From NCBI GenBank assembly GCA_023231425.1, contig JALNVI010000030.1, positions 1 to 31,218 of the forward strand: a DNA stretch of 31,218 nt, read 5' to 3'. The notes below the pieces were generated by a model that was not told the DNA's origin, made no database searches, and was given only the letters and a program-made list of their open reading frames with translations. The position numbers and the translations under genes are program-made. The DNA is from Desulforhopalus sp. GTDB lineage: Bacteria > Desulfobacterota > Desulfobulbia > Desulfobulbales > Desulfocapsaceae. The first letter of the stretch is position 1. Every line of letters begins with the position of its first letter. Positions 1-6,883 of this stretch are shown piece by piece.

Positions 1-1085
1 CCCGGTGAAAGGGCAACGTTGGCGCGATCCATCATCTCAAGAGAGAAACGGATGGAACCCATTTGTGCGTACGGCTCGGGAATTTTAACCCACAGGAACA
101 TGCCCGCCCGAGGCGGCTCAACGTCCCAGCCCATCTTCTGCAGAGCGTCACAGAAGAAATCTCTTCGTTTCTGGTAAATCTCGACCTGCTCGGCGAGCTG
201 AGGTTCACCGTCACGCATGGCGACAATACCCGCGACCTGAATGGCAGAGAAAATGCCATAATCATAATACCCTTTAATCTTCGCCAGACCGCCAATCATC
301 TGTTCGTTGCCGACACAATATCCCAGCCGCCATCCAGCCATGTTGTACGACTTGGAGAAAGAGCCGAATTCCACGCCCACGTCCTTCGCGCCGTTAACCT
401 CGAGAAAACTCGGGGCCTTCTCTCCATCAAAAACGATCCGGGAATAGGCGAAATCGTTAATGACCATCAGGTTATATTTTTTAGCCAGCTTGACCACCTC
501 CTCAAAGAACTTCCGGCTGACCATCGTCCCGGTGGGGTTGTGAGGAAAGTTGAGCATCAGCAGTTTGGGAGGTGGATAGAGCGCGGTACACATTGTGCTG
601 ATCTGGGAGAGAAAGACATCCTCATCTTGTGTGATTGGGACACGCAGCACGTTAGCCCCTGCAATAACCGCGGCATAGACATGGATAGGAAAAGCCGGTG
701 CCGGAGTGATCACCGTATCTCCTGGTCCCAGCAACGCAAGACAAAGGTGAGAAATACCCTCTTTCGAGCCGATGGTACAGATAACATCGTCTTCCCCGTT
801 GAGATCGACGTCGTAGATACGCTTGTAGTAAAGAGCAATTTCCCGTTTGAGATTTTTCATCCCCCCCGCAACCGGATAGCGGTGAGTTTTGGGGTCAGAG
901 GCCACCTCAATCAGCTTTTCGGTGACCATCGGCGGCGTGGGATCCATCGGATTTCCCATGCCAAGGTCAATAACATCATCACCCGCCCAGCGCTTCTCCA
1001 TCTTCATCTTGTTAATCATTCCGAAAAGATAAGGCGGAAGCTGATTCATTCGCTCGGCGCAACGCACTTCAAAAGTCCTATCCAT
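1..1085 (-). CDS. Class I/II PLP-dependent aminotransferase (AlaC / LL-DAP aminotransferase-like), 3' end cut by window edge
   Basis: This is a fold-type I aminotransferase that would move an amino group between an amino acid and a 2-oxo acid in the cytoplasm. The frame is open from the ATG at 1085 to the left edge, about 361 codons; family members have about 390, so only the C-terminal tail is missing. The substrate-side motif NFPHNPTG is present. The PLP lysine is Lys245 in SFSKSYNMAGWRLGY, with the phosphate-binding Arg eight residues later. The N-terminal MNQLPPYLFGMINK and LGMGNPMDPTP resemble alanine/glutamate-pyruvate transaminases (AlaC) and related enzymes often annotated as LL-diaminopimelate aminotransferase. 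It lies 108 bp downstream of the radical SAM gene on the same strand. The family is certain; the substrate cannot be read from the sequence. Confidence 0.9.
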   Translation of the reverse strand, partial: MDRTFEVRCAERMNQLPPYLFGMINKMKMEKRWAGDDVIDLGMGNPMDPTPPMVTEKLIEVASDPKTHRYPVAGGMKNLKREIALYYKRIYDVDLNGEDDVICTIGSKEGISHLCLALLGPGDTVITPAPAFPIHVYAAVIAGANVLRVPITQDEDVFLSQISTMCTALYPPPKLLMLNFPHNPTGTMVSRKFFEEVVKLAKKYNLMVINDFAYSRIVFDGEKAPSFLEVNGAKDVGVEFGSFSKSYNMAGWRLGYCVGNEQMIGGLAKIKGYYDYGIFSAIQVAGIVAMRDGEPQLAEQVEIYQKRRDFFCDALQKMGWDVEPPRAGMFLWVKIPEPYAQMGSIRFSLEMMDRANVALSP

Positions 1086-1193
1086 AGTATTACTCTCTCT
1101 GGGATTTTTAAAATTTCAGACCATAACCTGCCGAATTTCTACAAGTATGACAAACTTTTGAGCATATCACGTCACGGCAGAATTACCATTTTT

Positions 1194-2108
1194 TTATTCT
1201 TTCCCAACAGTCATATCACCCTGCGCCCGCCCGGCGCGGCGCAATCCCTCTGTCACTTCTCTGCTCAGCTCAGCGGCAAGGATATTCCAGCGTGGCGCAA
1301 TAAGCAGATGCGGATGGGTGGTGGAGAAGAGGCGGTGCAGAACCACCCGCCGCGGGATGCGCGGCAGCAGACGCAGCAGGAAATCAACATAGCCTTCACG
1401 GGTAAAGAGCGGAAAGGGCTGGCAGGCATACTGCCGGGCGAGGGGCGACCCTTTCACCACCTGCAGGTGATGAAGCTTGAGGGCATCCACTCCGGCAGCG
1501 CAGACCGTCTCGACTCCGCCAATCATTTCCGCCTCGCTCTCCCCTGGAATACCGAAGATGAGATGCGCCCCGCACTCCAGCGGCGGATGACGGTGGATAC
1601 GGATAAGGGCAGAAAAAAAATCTTCCACCGTGTGATTCCGGTTGAGGGTATCAAGACTGCGCTGAAGGGTAGACTGCAGCCCCAGCTCAAGCAGACAGCT
1701 TTTGCTGCGGCAACGGACAAGTTCGGCGAGCGAGTCAAGCAGGGAATCAGGAACCAGGTCAGGGCGGGTGGAAAGGAGCAGTCCGACACAGGCGTCGTCA
1801 TCAAGAAGACGCCCGCAGTGTTCGAGCAGAAGCGACGGGGCGAGAGCAGTGCAGCTCTCCTGTTGAAAGTAAGCAAAGTAGCGGTGGAAACGTCCCTTGA
1901 GTAAAATTCGTTTCCCCTTCTCAATCTGTACAGAGAGGGAATCCTCCGCAGTGAGAAACCCCGCAGTGAATCCTTCCGCGCGGCAGAAGGTGCAGCCGCC
2001 GCGCAGACGGTTGGGGCAGGGAATCCCGAGATCCACCGGCAGCTTGCCCACCGCCTCTCCGTAACGGCTGCGGCAATGATGGCTGAAGGTATTAAGCAGC
2101 TCGGTCAC
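1194..2108 (-). CDS. yhcC: TIGR01212-type radical SAM protein, YhcC-like
   Basis: A 304-residue radical SAM protein. The cluster cysteines are Cys31, Cys39 and Cys42 in CPNRLRGGCTFC. The wide C-x7-C-x2-C spacing is typical of the YhcC/TIGR01212 group rather than the classic CxxxCxxC. The flanking LPVDLGIPCPNR and the following GGLxxLLLSTRPD-like region (VGLLLSTRPDLVPD) and LELGLQST also fit this group. Its biochemical role in other bacteria is unsettled, so only the family is claimed. The ATG overlaps the nitroreductase stop (ATGA), which suggests translational coupling and supports the start. Length is normal for the family. Confidence 0.88.
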   Translation of the reverse strand: MTELLNTFSHHCRSRYGEAVGKLPVDLGIPCPNRLRGGCTFCRAEGFTAGFLTAEDSLSVQIEKGKRILLKGRFHRYFAYFQQESCTALAPSLLLEHCGRLLDDDACVGLLLSTRPDLVPDSLLDSLAELVRCRSKSCLLELGLQSTLQRSLDTLNRNHTVEDFFSALIRIHRHPPLECGAHLIFGIPGESEAEMIGGVETVCAAGVDALKLHHLQVVKGSPLARQYACQPFPLFTREGYVDFLLRLLPRIPRRVVLHRLFSTTHPHLLIAPRWNILAAELSREVTEGLRRAGRAQGDMTVGKE

Positions 2109-2692
2109 TGCCGTTCAAGATCGACAATCACGTCCTTCAACGCCCGCTTGGGCACATGGTGAACCCCCGCCTCGTCATGCCAGTAGCGAATGTCCTCCTC
2201 ATCCCGTGCGGTCTCCAGGACCACCTTCTCATCCACTTCGCCAAGAGCCAGCACAAGGCGGAGGCTGAGGTGTTCCGGTATCTTGAAGAGGTTGGCAGCC
2301 CCTGTGCCAAAAGAGCCAATGCGACAGACACCGACCCCCTCCTCCATGGCCCCGATAATAATATTCTGGGTGGCTGAACCAAGATCGAAATACGCTTCCG
2401 TTTCCGGTCCCTTCTGCCATGTGCTGTTAAGCAGACAGAGGATATAAGCTGAAGGACGCTGTCCTGGCCCGGGCCCCTTCCACTGCGGCAGATAACCCGC
2501 CCAGGCGAGATTGGGGAAGAGCTCCGCACACAGCTCGGGGGTATCAACGATCTGATACTGCCAGGGCTGACAGTTGCGGCTTGAGCCACTGAGACGGGCC
2601 AGGTCAAGGAGACCGGTGAGAAATTCCCGGCTCAGTTTTTTATCCTCTTTAAATCTGCGAATCGTTCGCAGTCGGGCAATTTTTTCACGCAT
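2105..2692 (-). CDS. Nitroreductase-family FMN oxidoreductase
   Basis: A 195-residue protein of the nitroreductase fold, an FMN-dependent NAD(P)H oxidoreductase family. The N-terminal RTIRRFKED, with its Arg pair binding the FMN phosphate, and SSRNCQPWQYQIVDT are the usual landmarks. A later GSATQNIIIGAMEEGVGVCRIGSF is the conserved second half of the FMN site. The frame extends upstream to 2821, but the ATG at 2692 is preceded by an AAAGGAACAT ribosome site and begins exactly at the conserved domain, so it is preferred. The stop overlaps the start of the radical SAM gene. The physiological substrate is unknown; the family includes nitroaromatic, flavin and iodotyrosine-type reductases. Confidence 0.85.
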   Translation of the reverse strand: MREKIARLRTIRRFKEDKKLSREFLTGLLDLARLSGSSRNCQPWQYQIVDTPELCAELFPNLAWAGYLPQWKGPGPGQRPSAYILCLLNSTWQKGPETEAYFDLGSATQNIIIGAMEEGVGVCRIGSFGTGAANLFKIPEHLSLRLVLALGEVDEKVVLETARDEEDIRYWHDEAGVHHVPKRALKDVIVDLERQ

Positions 2693-2744
2693 GATGTTCC
2701 TTTCTTTGCAGGGTGTTTGTGTTGATTGCATAAAAGGGCAGGGA

Positions 2745-2817
2745 CAAAGAATTTTACCGCCTTTCTCTTTCCCTGCCTCTTTTTTTCCGTTTTTCCCGTT
2801 CTCATCTGTAATGATTG
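2745..2817. repeat. Pyrimidine-rich spacer, possible R2 fragment
   Basis: Between znuB and the nitroreductase the plus strand carries a C/T-rich tract (TTTACCGCCTTTCTCTTTCC, then CTCTTTTTTTCCGTTTTTCC). It resembles the tail of the R2 repeats at 26842 and 30678, which also run from TTACCGC into a pyrimidine tract. No clear terminator is visible, so read-through from znuB into the nitroreductase is possible. Confidence 0.35.
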
Positions 2818-3639
2818 TCACACCAGCCGCCGCATTCGCCGCCGGAGATAATCGATCCCCTGCTGAAGAAAAAAGAAGATCGCCGCAAGAAAAATGATCG
2901 CCGGTCCCGAGGTAAGGTCAAAGGCGGCAGAGAGCCACAATCCGCCACTCGTGAAGACAACACCGAGCAGGCAGGCAAGCACCATCATCCCCGAGAGCGA
3001 ATGGCTGTAATGACTGGCAATGGCAGGGGGAATGGTGAGCAGCGCAATGACAAGGATCAGACCTACAACCTGTACCACCAGCACGACTGTAACGGCCACG
3101 CAGCCCACCAGCAGGAAATAGAGCTGCGTTACCGGGACCCCCCGCGTACGGGCAAATTCCTCATCACAGGACATCAGCACCAGATCGCGGAAGAGCCAGG
3201 TAGTTCCAATGATCAGCACCACTGCCACCACGCCCATGAGCCACAGCTCGGAGACGGGAACACTGAGGATGGAGCCAAAGAGGTAACTCATCAGGTCCAC
3301 ATTGTAGCCGGGGGTCAAGTCGAGCAGCAGGATCCCGCTGGCCATGCCCAGCGCCCACATAACCCCGATGATGGTATCGGCGTGGGTCCGCGAACGCAGA
3401 GAGACCGCCGCCATCACCATCGCCGAGCAGAGGGCGAAACCAATCGCCCCCGGCAGCCACGGCCAGCCCATGTAATAGCTGAGTCCAATACCACCGTAGG
3501 CGCTGTGAGCAATTCCGCCGGAGAGAAAAACAAGGCGGTTGACCACCACGAGGGTGCCGATGATGCCGCAGATAACTGCGGTGAGCAGACCCGCCATGAG
3601 GGCATTCTGCATAAATTCAAAGTGAAGCAGTTCAAACAT
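2818..3639 (-). CDS. znuB: Zinc/manganese ABC transporter permease, ZnuB-like
   Basis: A 273-residue integral membrane permease of the ABC-3 (ZnuB/MntB) family, which forms the channel for metal import across the inner membrane. It shows about eight hydrophobic segments, beginning with FMQNALMAGLLTAVICGIIG. The family signature GGIAHSAYGGIGLSYYMGWP is present, as are SGPAIIFLAAIFF-like late segments. The start at 3639 is chosen over longer options because AAAGGAGAT sits just upstream and the family's usual MFELLHFEFMQNAL begins there. It overlaps the 3' end of the ATP-binding gene by 8 bp. The operon order A-C-B and ZnuA homology favour zinc, with manganese as the alternative. Confidence 0.93.
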   Translation of the reverse strand: MFELLHFEFMQNALMAGLLTAVICGIIGTLVVVNRLVFLSGGIAHSAYGGIGLSYYMGWPWLPGAIGFALCSAMVMAAVSLRSRTHADTIIGVMWALGMASGILLLDLTPGYNVDLMSYLFGSILSVPVSELWLMGVVAVVLIIGTTWLFRDLVLMSCDEEFARTRGVPVTQLYFLLVGCVAVTVVLVVQVVGLILVIALLTIPPAIASHYSHSLSGMMVLACLLGVVFTSGGLWLSAAFDLTSGPAIIFLAAIFFFLQQGIDYLRRRMRRLV

Positions 3640-4420
3640 GGGGGTGAATCTCCTTTTGCACGGGCAGCCTGCGGAATTGTTCCACTGGACAGATTGGATT
3701 ATCCCGGGCGGCAGAATAGAAGGCATCGACCAGTTCTCCCGCCGAGCCGACACGGGCATGACTGTGCAGCGTGTGGTTGACACAGGCCACCGAGCGTGCA
3801 TAGGAGGCAATGGCAAGAAGGTCATGGCTTACCACAAGGATAGTGCGGTCGGCGTTCAGTTTGGAAAGCAGTTCGAAAAACTCAGTCTGGGCCTGGGTAT
3901 CAAGGCTGGCGGTGGGTTCATCGAAGATCAGCAGTTCCGGCTCAGAGACCAGTGCCCGGGCAATCAGCACCCGCTGGAGTTGCCCGCCGGAGAGATCACT
4001 GATGCGCCTCCCGGCGAGATCGGCAAGGCCGAGCTGCTCAAGAACTGCCCTGGCGAGACGGTGATTTTCCCGGTGATGCGGGAAAAAGCTGCGCTTTTTG
4101 GGATCGAAAAGCCCCATGCAGACCACCTCCAGCACGGTGGCCGGAAAGCTCTGATTTTGACCAGTCTGCTGGGGAACATAGCCGACGAAACCGTTTTTTC
4201 CACCGGGAGGCCGTCCTCCCACCAGCACAGTACCCCGAGTGGGGGTGAGCAGGCCGAGAATCAATTTGACGAGGGTGGTCTTGCCGCCACCGTTGGGGCC
4301 AATAACCGCGAGAAAATCGCCTTTGTTAATCTGGAGATGAACATTGCGCAGAACCATCTCCGAATCGTAGGCGTAGCAGACACCGTTCATCACCACGAGA
4401 GGTTCACCCGTTTTACTCAT
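3632..4420 (-). CDS. znuC: Zinc ABC transporter ATP-binding protein, ZnuC-like
   Basis: A 262-residue ABC ATPase that would power the ZnuB permease. Walker A is GPNGGGKTT (41-49), the Q-loop region is YVPQQ (81-85), the signature is LSGGQLQR (143-150), Walker B is LLIFDEPTASLD (from 163) and the H-loop His is about 199 in VVSHD. The sequence FPATVLEVVCMGL is typical of metal-type ABC-3 ATPases. The ATG at 4420 overlaps the znuA stop (ATGA) and follows a GGGGAG site, which argues against the longer upstream frame. The last bases overlap znuB, so the three genes look translationally coupled. Confidence 0.94.
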   Translation of the reverse strand: MSKTGEPLVVMNGVCYAYDSEMVLRNVHLQINKGDFLAVIGPNGGGKTTLVKLILGLLTPTRGTVLVGGRPPGGKNGFVGYVPQQTGQNQSFPATVLEVVCMGLFDPKKRSFFPHHRENHRLARAVLEQLGLADLAGRRISDLSGGQLQRVLIARALVSEPELLIFDEPTASLDTQAQTEFFELLSKLNADRTILVVSHDLLAIASYARSVACVNHTLHSHARVGSAGELVDAFYSAARDNPICPVEQFRRLPVQKEIHPHV

Positions 4421-5298
4421 TTTTTCTCCCCGGCGATACTTGCAGCCACACTGCGCAGATTTGCTTCCCAATCCCCGGCAAGCGGATCTGCCACCTCGAC
4501 CACTCCGCCAATCTCTGCGGCAATCAATTTCGCAGCCTTCTTCGAAAACTGCGGCTGGATAAAAAGGGTGTGAATCCCCTCTTTCTTCGCCCTGGCAATC
4601 AGGCCCGCGAGCTGAACAGGTTTTGGCTCCTTGCCCTCAAGCTCCACCGCCTCCTGGTGCAATCCGTACTCCCGAGAAAAATAACCCCATGAGGGGTGAA
4701 AAACCATAAAGGTAAGTCCCGGACGGGCATCAAAAAGCTGATGCAGTTCTTCGTTAAGGGCATCAATGCGGGCCGTAAAGACCGCCTCGTTTCTGCTGAT
4801 GTTCTCCGCTTCCTGCGGAAAGAGACGCCGGAGGGCTGCCGCCGAGGTGGCGACCTGCTTTTTCACCAGTGGAGGCGAAAGCCAGATATGCGGATCAAGC
4901 CCGTGAGCATTCTGCTTCCCAACTGCCCCATGTGCCTCTTCAGTATGCCGGTGGAATTCAATGGGCTGGCGTACGATGCCCTTGTCCGTAGGAATAAACT
5001 CCAGATTCGGATTACTCGATTTCATTCGCGGCAGCCAGGAATCCTCGAAGGGGACGCCGATGGTGAACCAGGCCTTCGCCCGTGCCAGCGCCGCCATCTG
5101 CGAAGGTTTCGGCTCGTAGGTATGGGGGCTGGCACCGGGCGGCACCATGACCATGATGTCCACGCTGTTGCCGACAAGCTGCTGCAGAAAATATTGCTGC
5201 GGCACAATGGAGACGAAGAGTACGGGTTTCATTGCCAGCACGGGCGTTGCAGCAAAAAAGAGAGAAAAAAGGAGAGGAAGAAAAAAGAGTTTTTTCAT
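4417..5298 (-). CDS. znuA: Periplasmic zinc-binding protein of an ABC transporter, ZnuA-like
   Basis: A 293-residue cluster A-I solute-binding protein that captures metal in the periplasm for ZnuBC. Residues 1-22 form a signal peptide ending PVLA|M. Metal-ligand candidates are His59 (GASPHTYEPKPSQ), His137 (DPHIWLSP) and His201 (FHPSWGYF). A short histidine-bearing loop (His116, 118, 123 and 132) lies between the first two, as in ZnuA proteins, though it is much shorter than in Escherichia coli. The ATG at 5298 is chosen because it begins the signal peptide; the frame is open upstream but encodes nothing recognisable. The ribosome site is weak. No clear Zur-box palindrome is visible upstream, so regulation by Zur is not shown. 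Confidence 0.93.
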   Translation of the reverse strand: MKKLFFLPLLFSLFFAATPVLAMKPVLFVSIVPQQYFLQQLVGNSVDIMVMVPPGASPHTYEPKPSQMAALARAKAWFTIGVPFEDSWLPRMKSSNPNLEFIPTDKGIVRQPIEFHRHTEEAHGAVGKQNAHGLDPHIWLSPPLVKKQVATSAAALRRLFPQEAENISRNEAVFTARIDALNEELHQLFDARPGLTFMVFHPSWGYFSREYGLHQEAVELEGKEPKPVQLAGLIARAKKEGIHTLFIQPQFSKKAAKLIAAEIGGVVEVADPLAGDWEANLRSVAASIAGEKK

Positions 5299-5405
5299 GA
5301 TTTTGTACAATACACTGAGAAAAAGAGGATAACGGAAGAGCAGATTCCGAGATGAATTCCAGAGGGAAAGGACAACCTGCTGCTTACAGGCCGCGTTCAA
5401 TTTAT

Positions 5406-5574
5406 GGGGACCTTGAATATCCTTGTCTTTCATTCATACTCGAGGCACAGAAGGAAATTTACCACAGCCATAACTTCAATATCGGAGCCTGGCGCTTAGC
5501 TCCGAAGGTAGATTTTGACTGTAACGAAGAAGACAGGGGGAAAGACTGGTTCCCGAATATTCCCTTGTCTATAT
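5406..5574 (+). repeat. R1 intergenic repeat, copy a (upstream of znuA)
   Basis: This fills most of the 367 bp between znuA and the DUF799 gene. It begins GGGGACCTTGAATATCCTTG, continues through CGAGGCACAG, a TTTACCACAGCCAT-like block and TTTTGACTGTAACGAAGAAG, and ends near GAATATTCCC. The same blocks occur in the same order at 6652 and 30464, with scattered changes. The right boundary is approximate. No gene is seen in the rest of 5299-5665. Confidence 0.75.
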
Positions 5575-5665
5575 AATATGCAGACAACTTAAGATTTCCA
5601 GAAGCACCTGCACGTTCAGGGCCTTTTTCCATCTTTTCCCTCAACCGCTGAGAGGACCTCACTCC

Positions 5666-6301
5666 TCAATCCCGTCGATACGGCCCCTGAGGCAACGGAG
5701 AATCCCCGTTGAGAAAGAGGTTCATTGCCGCCTGTCCGGCCGCGCTTTCCGACACCTTCATCCGAAGTTCACCCGAGATCATCATCTGCATCGGTTCGGG
5801 CAGCAGTTTAGAGGCAGTGCGACCGCCGCCCTCACTCTCACCTCTGCCCTTCCAGCGGGTGCGACCGCTGCGCAGATCCACCAGTTCTCCTGAGGCATGC
5901 ACCCCCGCACGGATGCCAGACACCCGGTGGTTGATACCGGTGCCGTCCACGGTGAGATAAACAACGCCCTCCGCGCCAAAGATCCGCCGCAGTTTCTCCG
6001 GAGCAATGTTACGAATCTGCTCCTGCCTTTTAAACCCATGACGGGCAAAAACCTCGCTGGTCAGCGCTGGAGGCAGCACATAATAGCCCGCCTCGGAGAG
6101 TATCACCACCGACCAGGCCAGCAGGTTCTCTCCAGCGGAAGAACCCGGAATACGATTAACCGGTGGCACCAGCAGCAAGACCCCGGGAAAACTCTGGTTA
6201 AAACGGGGTGTAGAGTTGTTCGCACCGATAAAAGTGCAGCCGGAAGAAGAAAACATGCCGAGGATAACGAGCAAAACCACCCTTCTCATTCTACTTCTCA
6301 T
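5666..6301 (-). CDS. DUF799 (GNA1162-like) outer membrane lipoprotein
   Basis: A 211-residue putative lipoprotein of the DUF799 family. A short signal sequence ends in a lipobox, SSSGC, with Cys22 as the lipidation site. The mature part carries FPGVLLLVPPVNRIPGSS, LLAWSVVILSEAGYYVLPPAL and GAEGVVYLTVD, which recall DUF799 proteins such as the meningococcal antigen GNA1162. The ATG at 6301 follows GGGAGGCAGGTT and overlaps the end of the DUF4810 gene by 11 bp; a second ATG at 6289 is possible. In other bacteria DUF799 sits with DUF4810 and a CsgG-like lipoprotein, thought to form an envelope complex. No CsgG-like gene is present here. Confidence 0.8.
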   Translation of the reverse strand: MRSRMRRVVLLVILGMFSSSGCTFIGANNSTPRFNQSFPGVLLLVPPVNRIPGSSAGENLLAWSVVILSEAGYYVLPPALTSEVFARHGFKRQEQIRNIAPEKLRRIFGAEGVVYLTVDGTGINHRVSGIRAGVHASGELVDLRSGRTRWKGRGESEGGGRTASKLLPEPMQMMISGELRMKVSESAAGQAAMNLFLNGDSPLPQGPYRRD

Positions 6302-6635
6302 AACCTGCCTCCCTGCCAGAGAGCAGAAAATCCATGAAGATACCAGAGACCGGATAGAGAGACTTCTCCTGCATATACTCCGCCTCCATGTGGTCTTCAT
6401 TCCCGGCCTCGGCGTAAAGCAGACCGAGCTGTGCGTGGTAGCCCGGAGGCAGCTTCTGCCCCAGCATCGCCGCGCTCCGTGCAAATTGTTCCATGCGCAG
6501 AATTTCCCCGTTCACATTGCGCCCGCCCTGCAATGCCCGGCTGATAACATCATCAAAGGGCCCCCAGGCGTAGAGTGGATGTTGCGCGCATCCACTGAGC
6601 GATACCGCAAAGAACAAAAGAAAAAGTCGAGACAT
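6291..6635 (-). CDS. DUF4810 lipoprotein
   Basis: A 114-residue small lipoprotein. The signal sequence MSRLFLLFFAVSLSGC gives a lipobox with Cys16. The mature chain contains YAWGPFDDVI, KLPPGYHAQLGLLYAEAG and a later MDFLLSG, matching the DUF4810 pattern of a WG..D motif followed by a PPG.hA.LG.L segment. The start at 6635 has GAGGAG just upstream. A longer frame to 6689 only reads backwards through the end of an R1 repeat, and the same spurious peptide (MNEIQAVSRSP) appears beside another R1 copy. The stop overlaps the DUF799 start. Its partner gene suggests an outer membrane or periplasmic assembly role, which is not proven. Confidence 0.8.
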   Translation of the reverse strand: MSRLFLLFFAVSLSGCAQHPLYAWGPFDDVISRALQGGRNVNGEILRMEQFARSAAMLGQKLPPGYHAQLGLLYAEAGNEDHMEAEYMQEKSLYPVSGIFMDFLLSGREAGYEK

Positions 6636-6651
6636 TATGTGCTCCTCATCA

Positions 6652-6832
6652 GGGGACCTTGAAACAGCTTGTATTTCGTTCATCTTCAAGGCACAGGAAA
6701 AAATTTACCGCAGCCATGTTTGATCTCGGAGTTTAGCGCGGACCTCGACGTCTCGTTCCTCGCTTTGTCGGAGGATAAATTTTTGGCTGTAACAAAGAAG
6801 ATGGCCGAAAGACTGGCTCTTCAAGCTACCCA
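6652..6832 (+). repeat. R1 intergenic repeat, copy b (long form)
   Basis: This copy starts GGGGACCTTGAAACAGCTTG and continues with TATTTCGTTCATCTTC, GGCACAGGA, TTTACCGCAGCCATGTTTGA, a CTCGACGTCTCGTTCCTCGC core and TTGGCTGTAACAAAGAAG. It ends near CTTCAAGCTACCC, with a further TTCAAGATTCCCT at 6837. It is nearly identical to the 30464 copy. The first base of the element lies only about 17 bp upstream of the DUF4810 start codon. Together with 6833-6883, where nothing else was recognised, it fills the gap up to arnT. Confidence 0.85.
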
Positions 6833-6883
6833 TTAATTCAAGATTCCCTCAAGGCTTTCCGCAAGATGACTGCGGGGGGAACC

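Noticed and set aside
63..1904. 613-codon open frame on the plus strand
   Set aside because: It is antisense to the aminotransferase and radical SAM genes, spans the gap between them, and its translation has no recognisable domain.
2815..4573. Two long plus-strand frames opposite znuB and znuC-znuA
   Set aside because: Their minus-strand counterparts contain clear ABC transporter motifs; the plus frames give His/Gln-rich low-complexity peptides typical of antisense reading of GC-rich genes.
6636..6689. Longer start for the DUF4810 lipoprotein
   Set aside because: The extra residues MNEIQAVSRSP are encoded by the R1 end and recur beside the copy at 30464, so they are not part of the protein.
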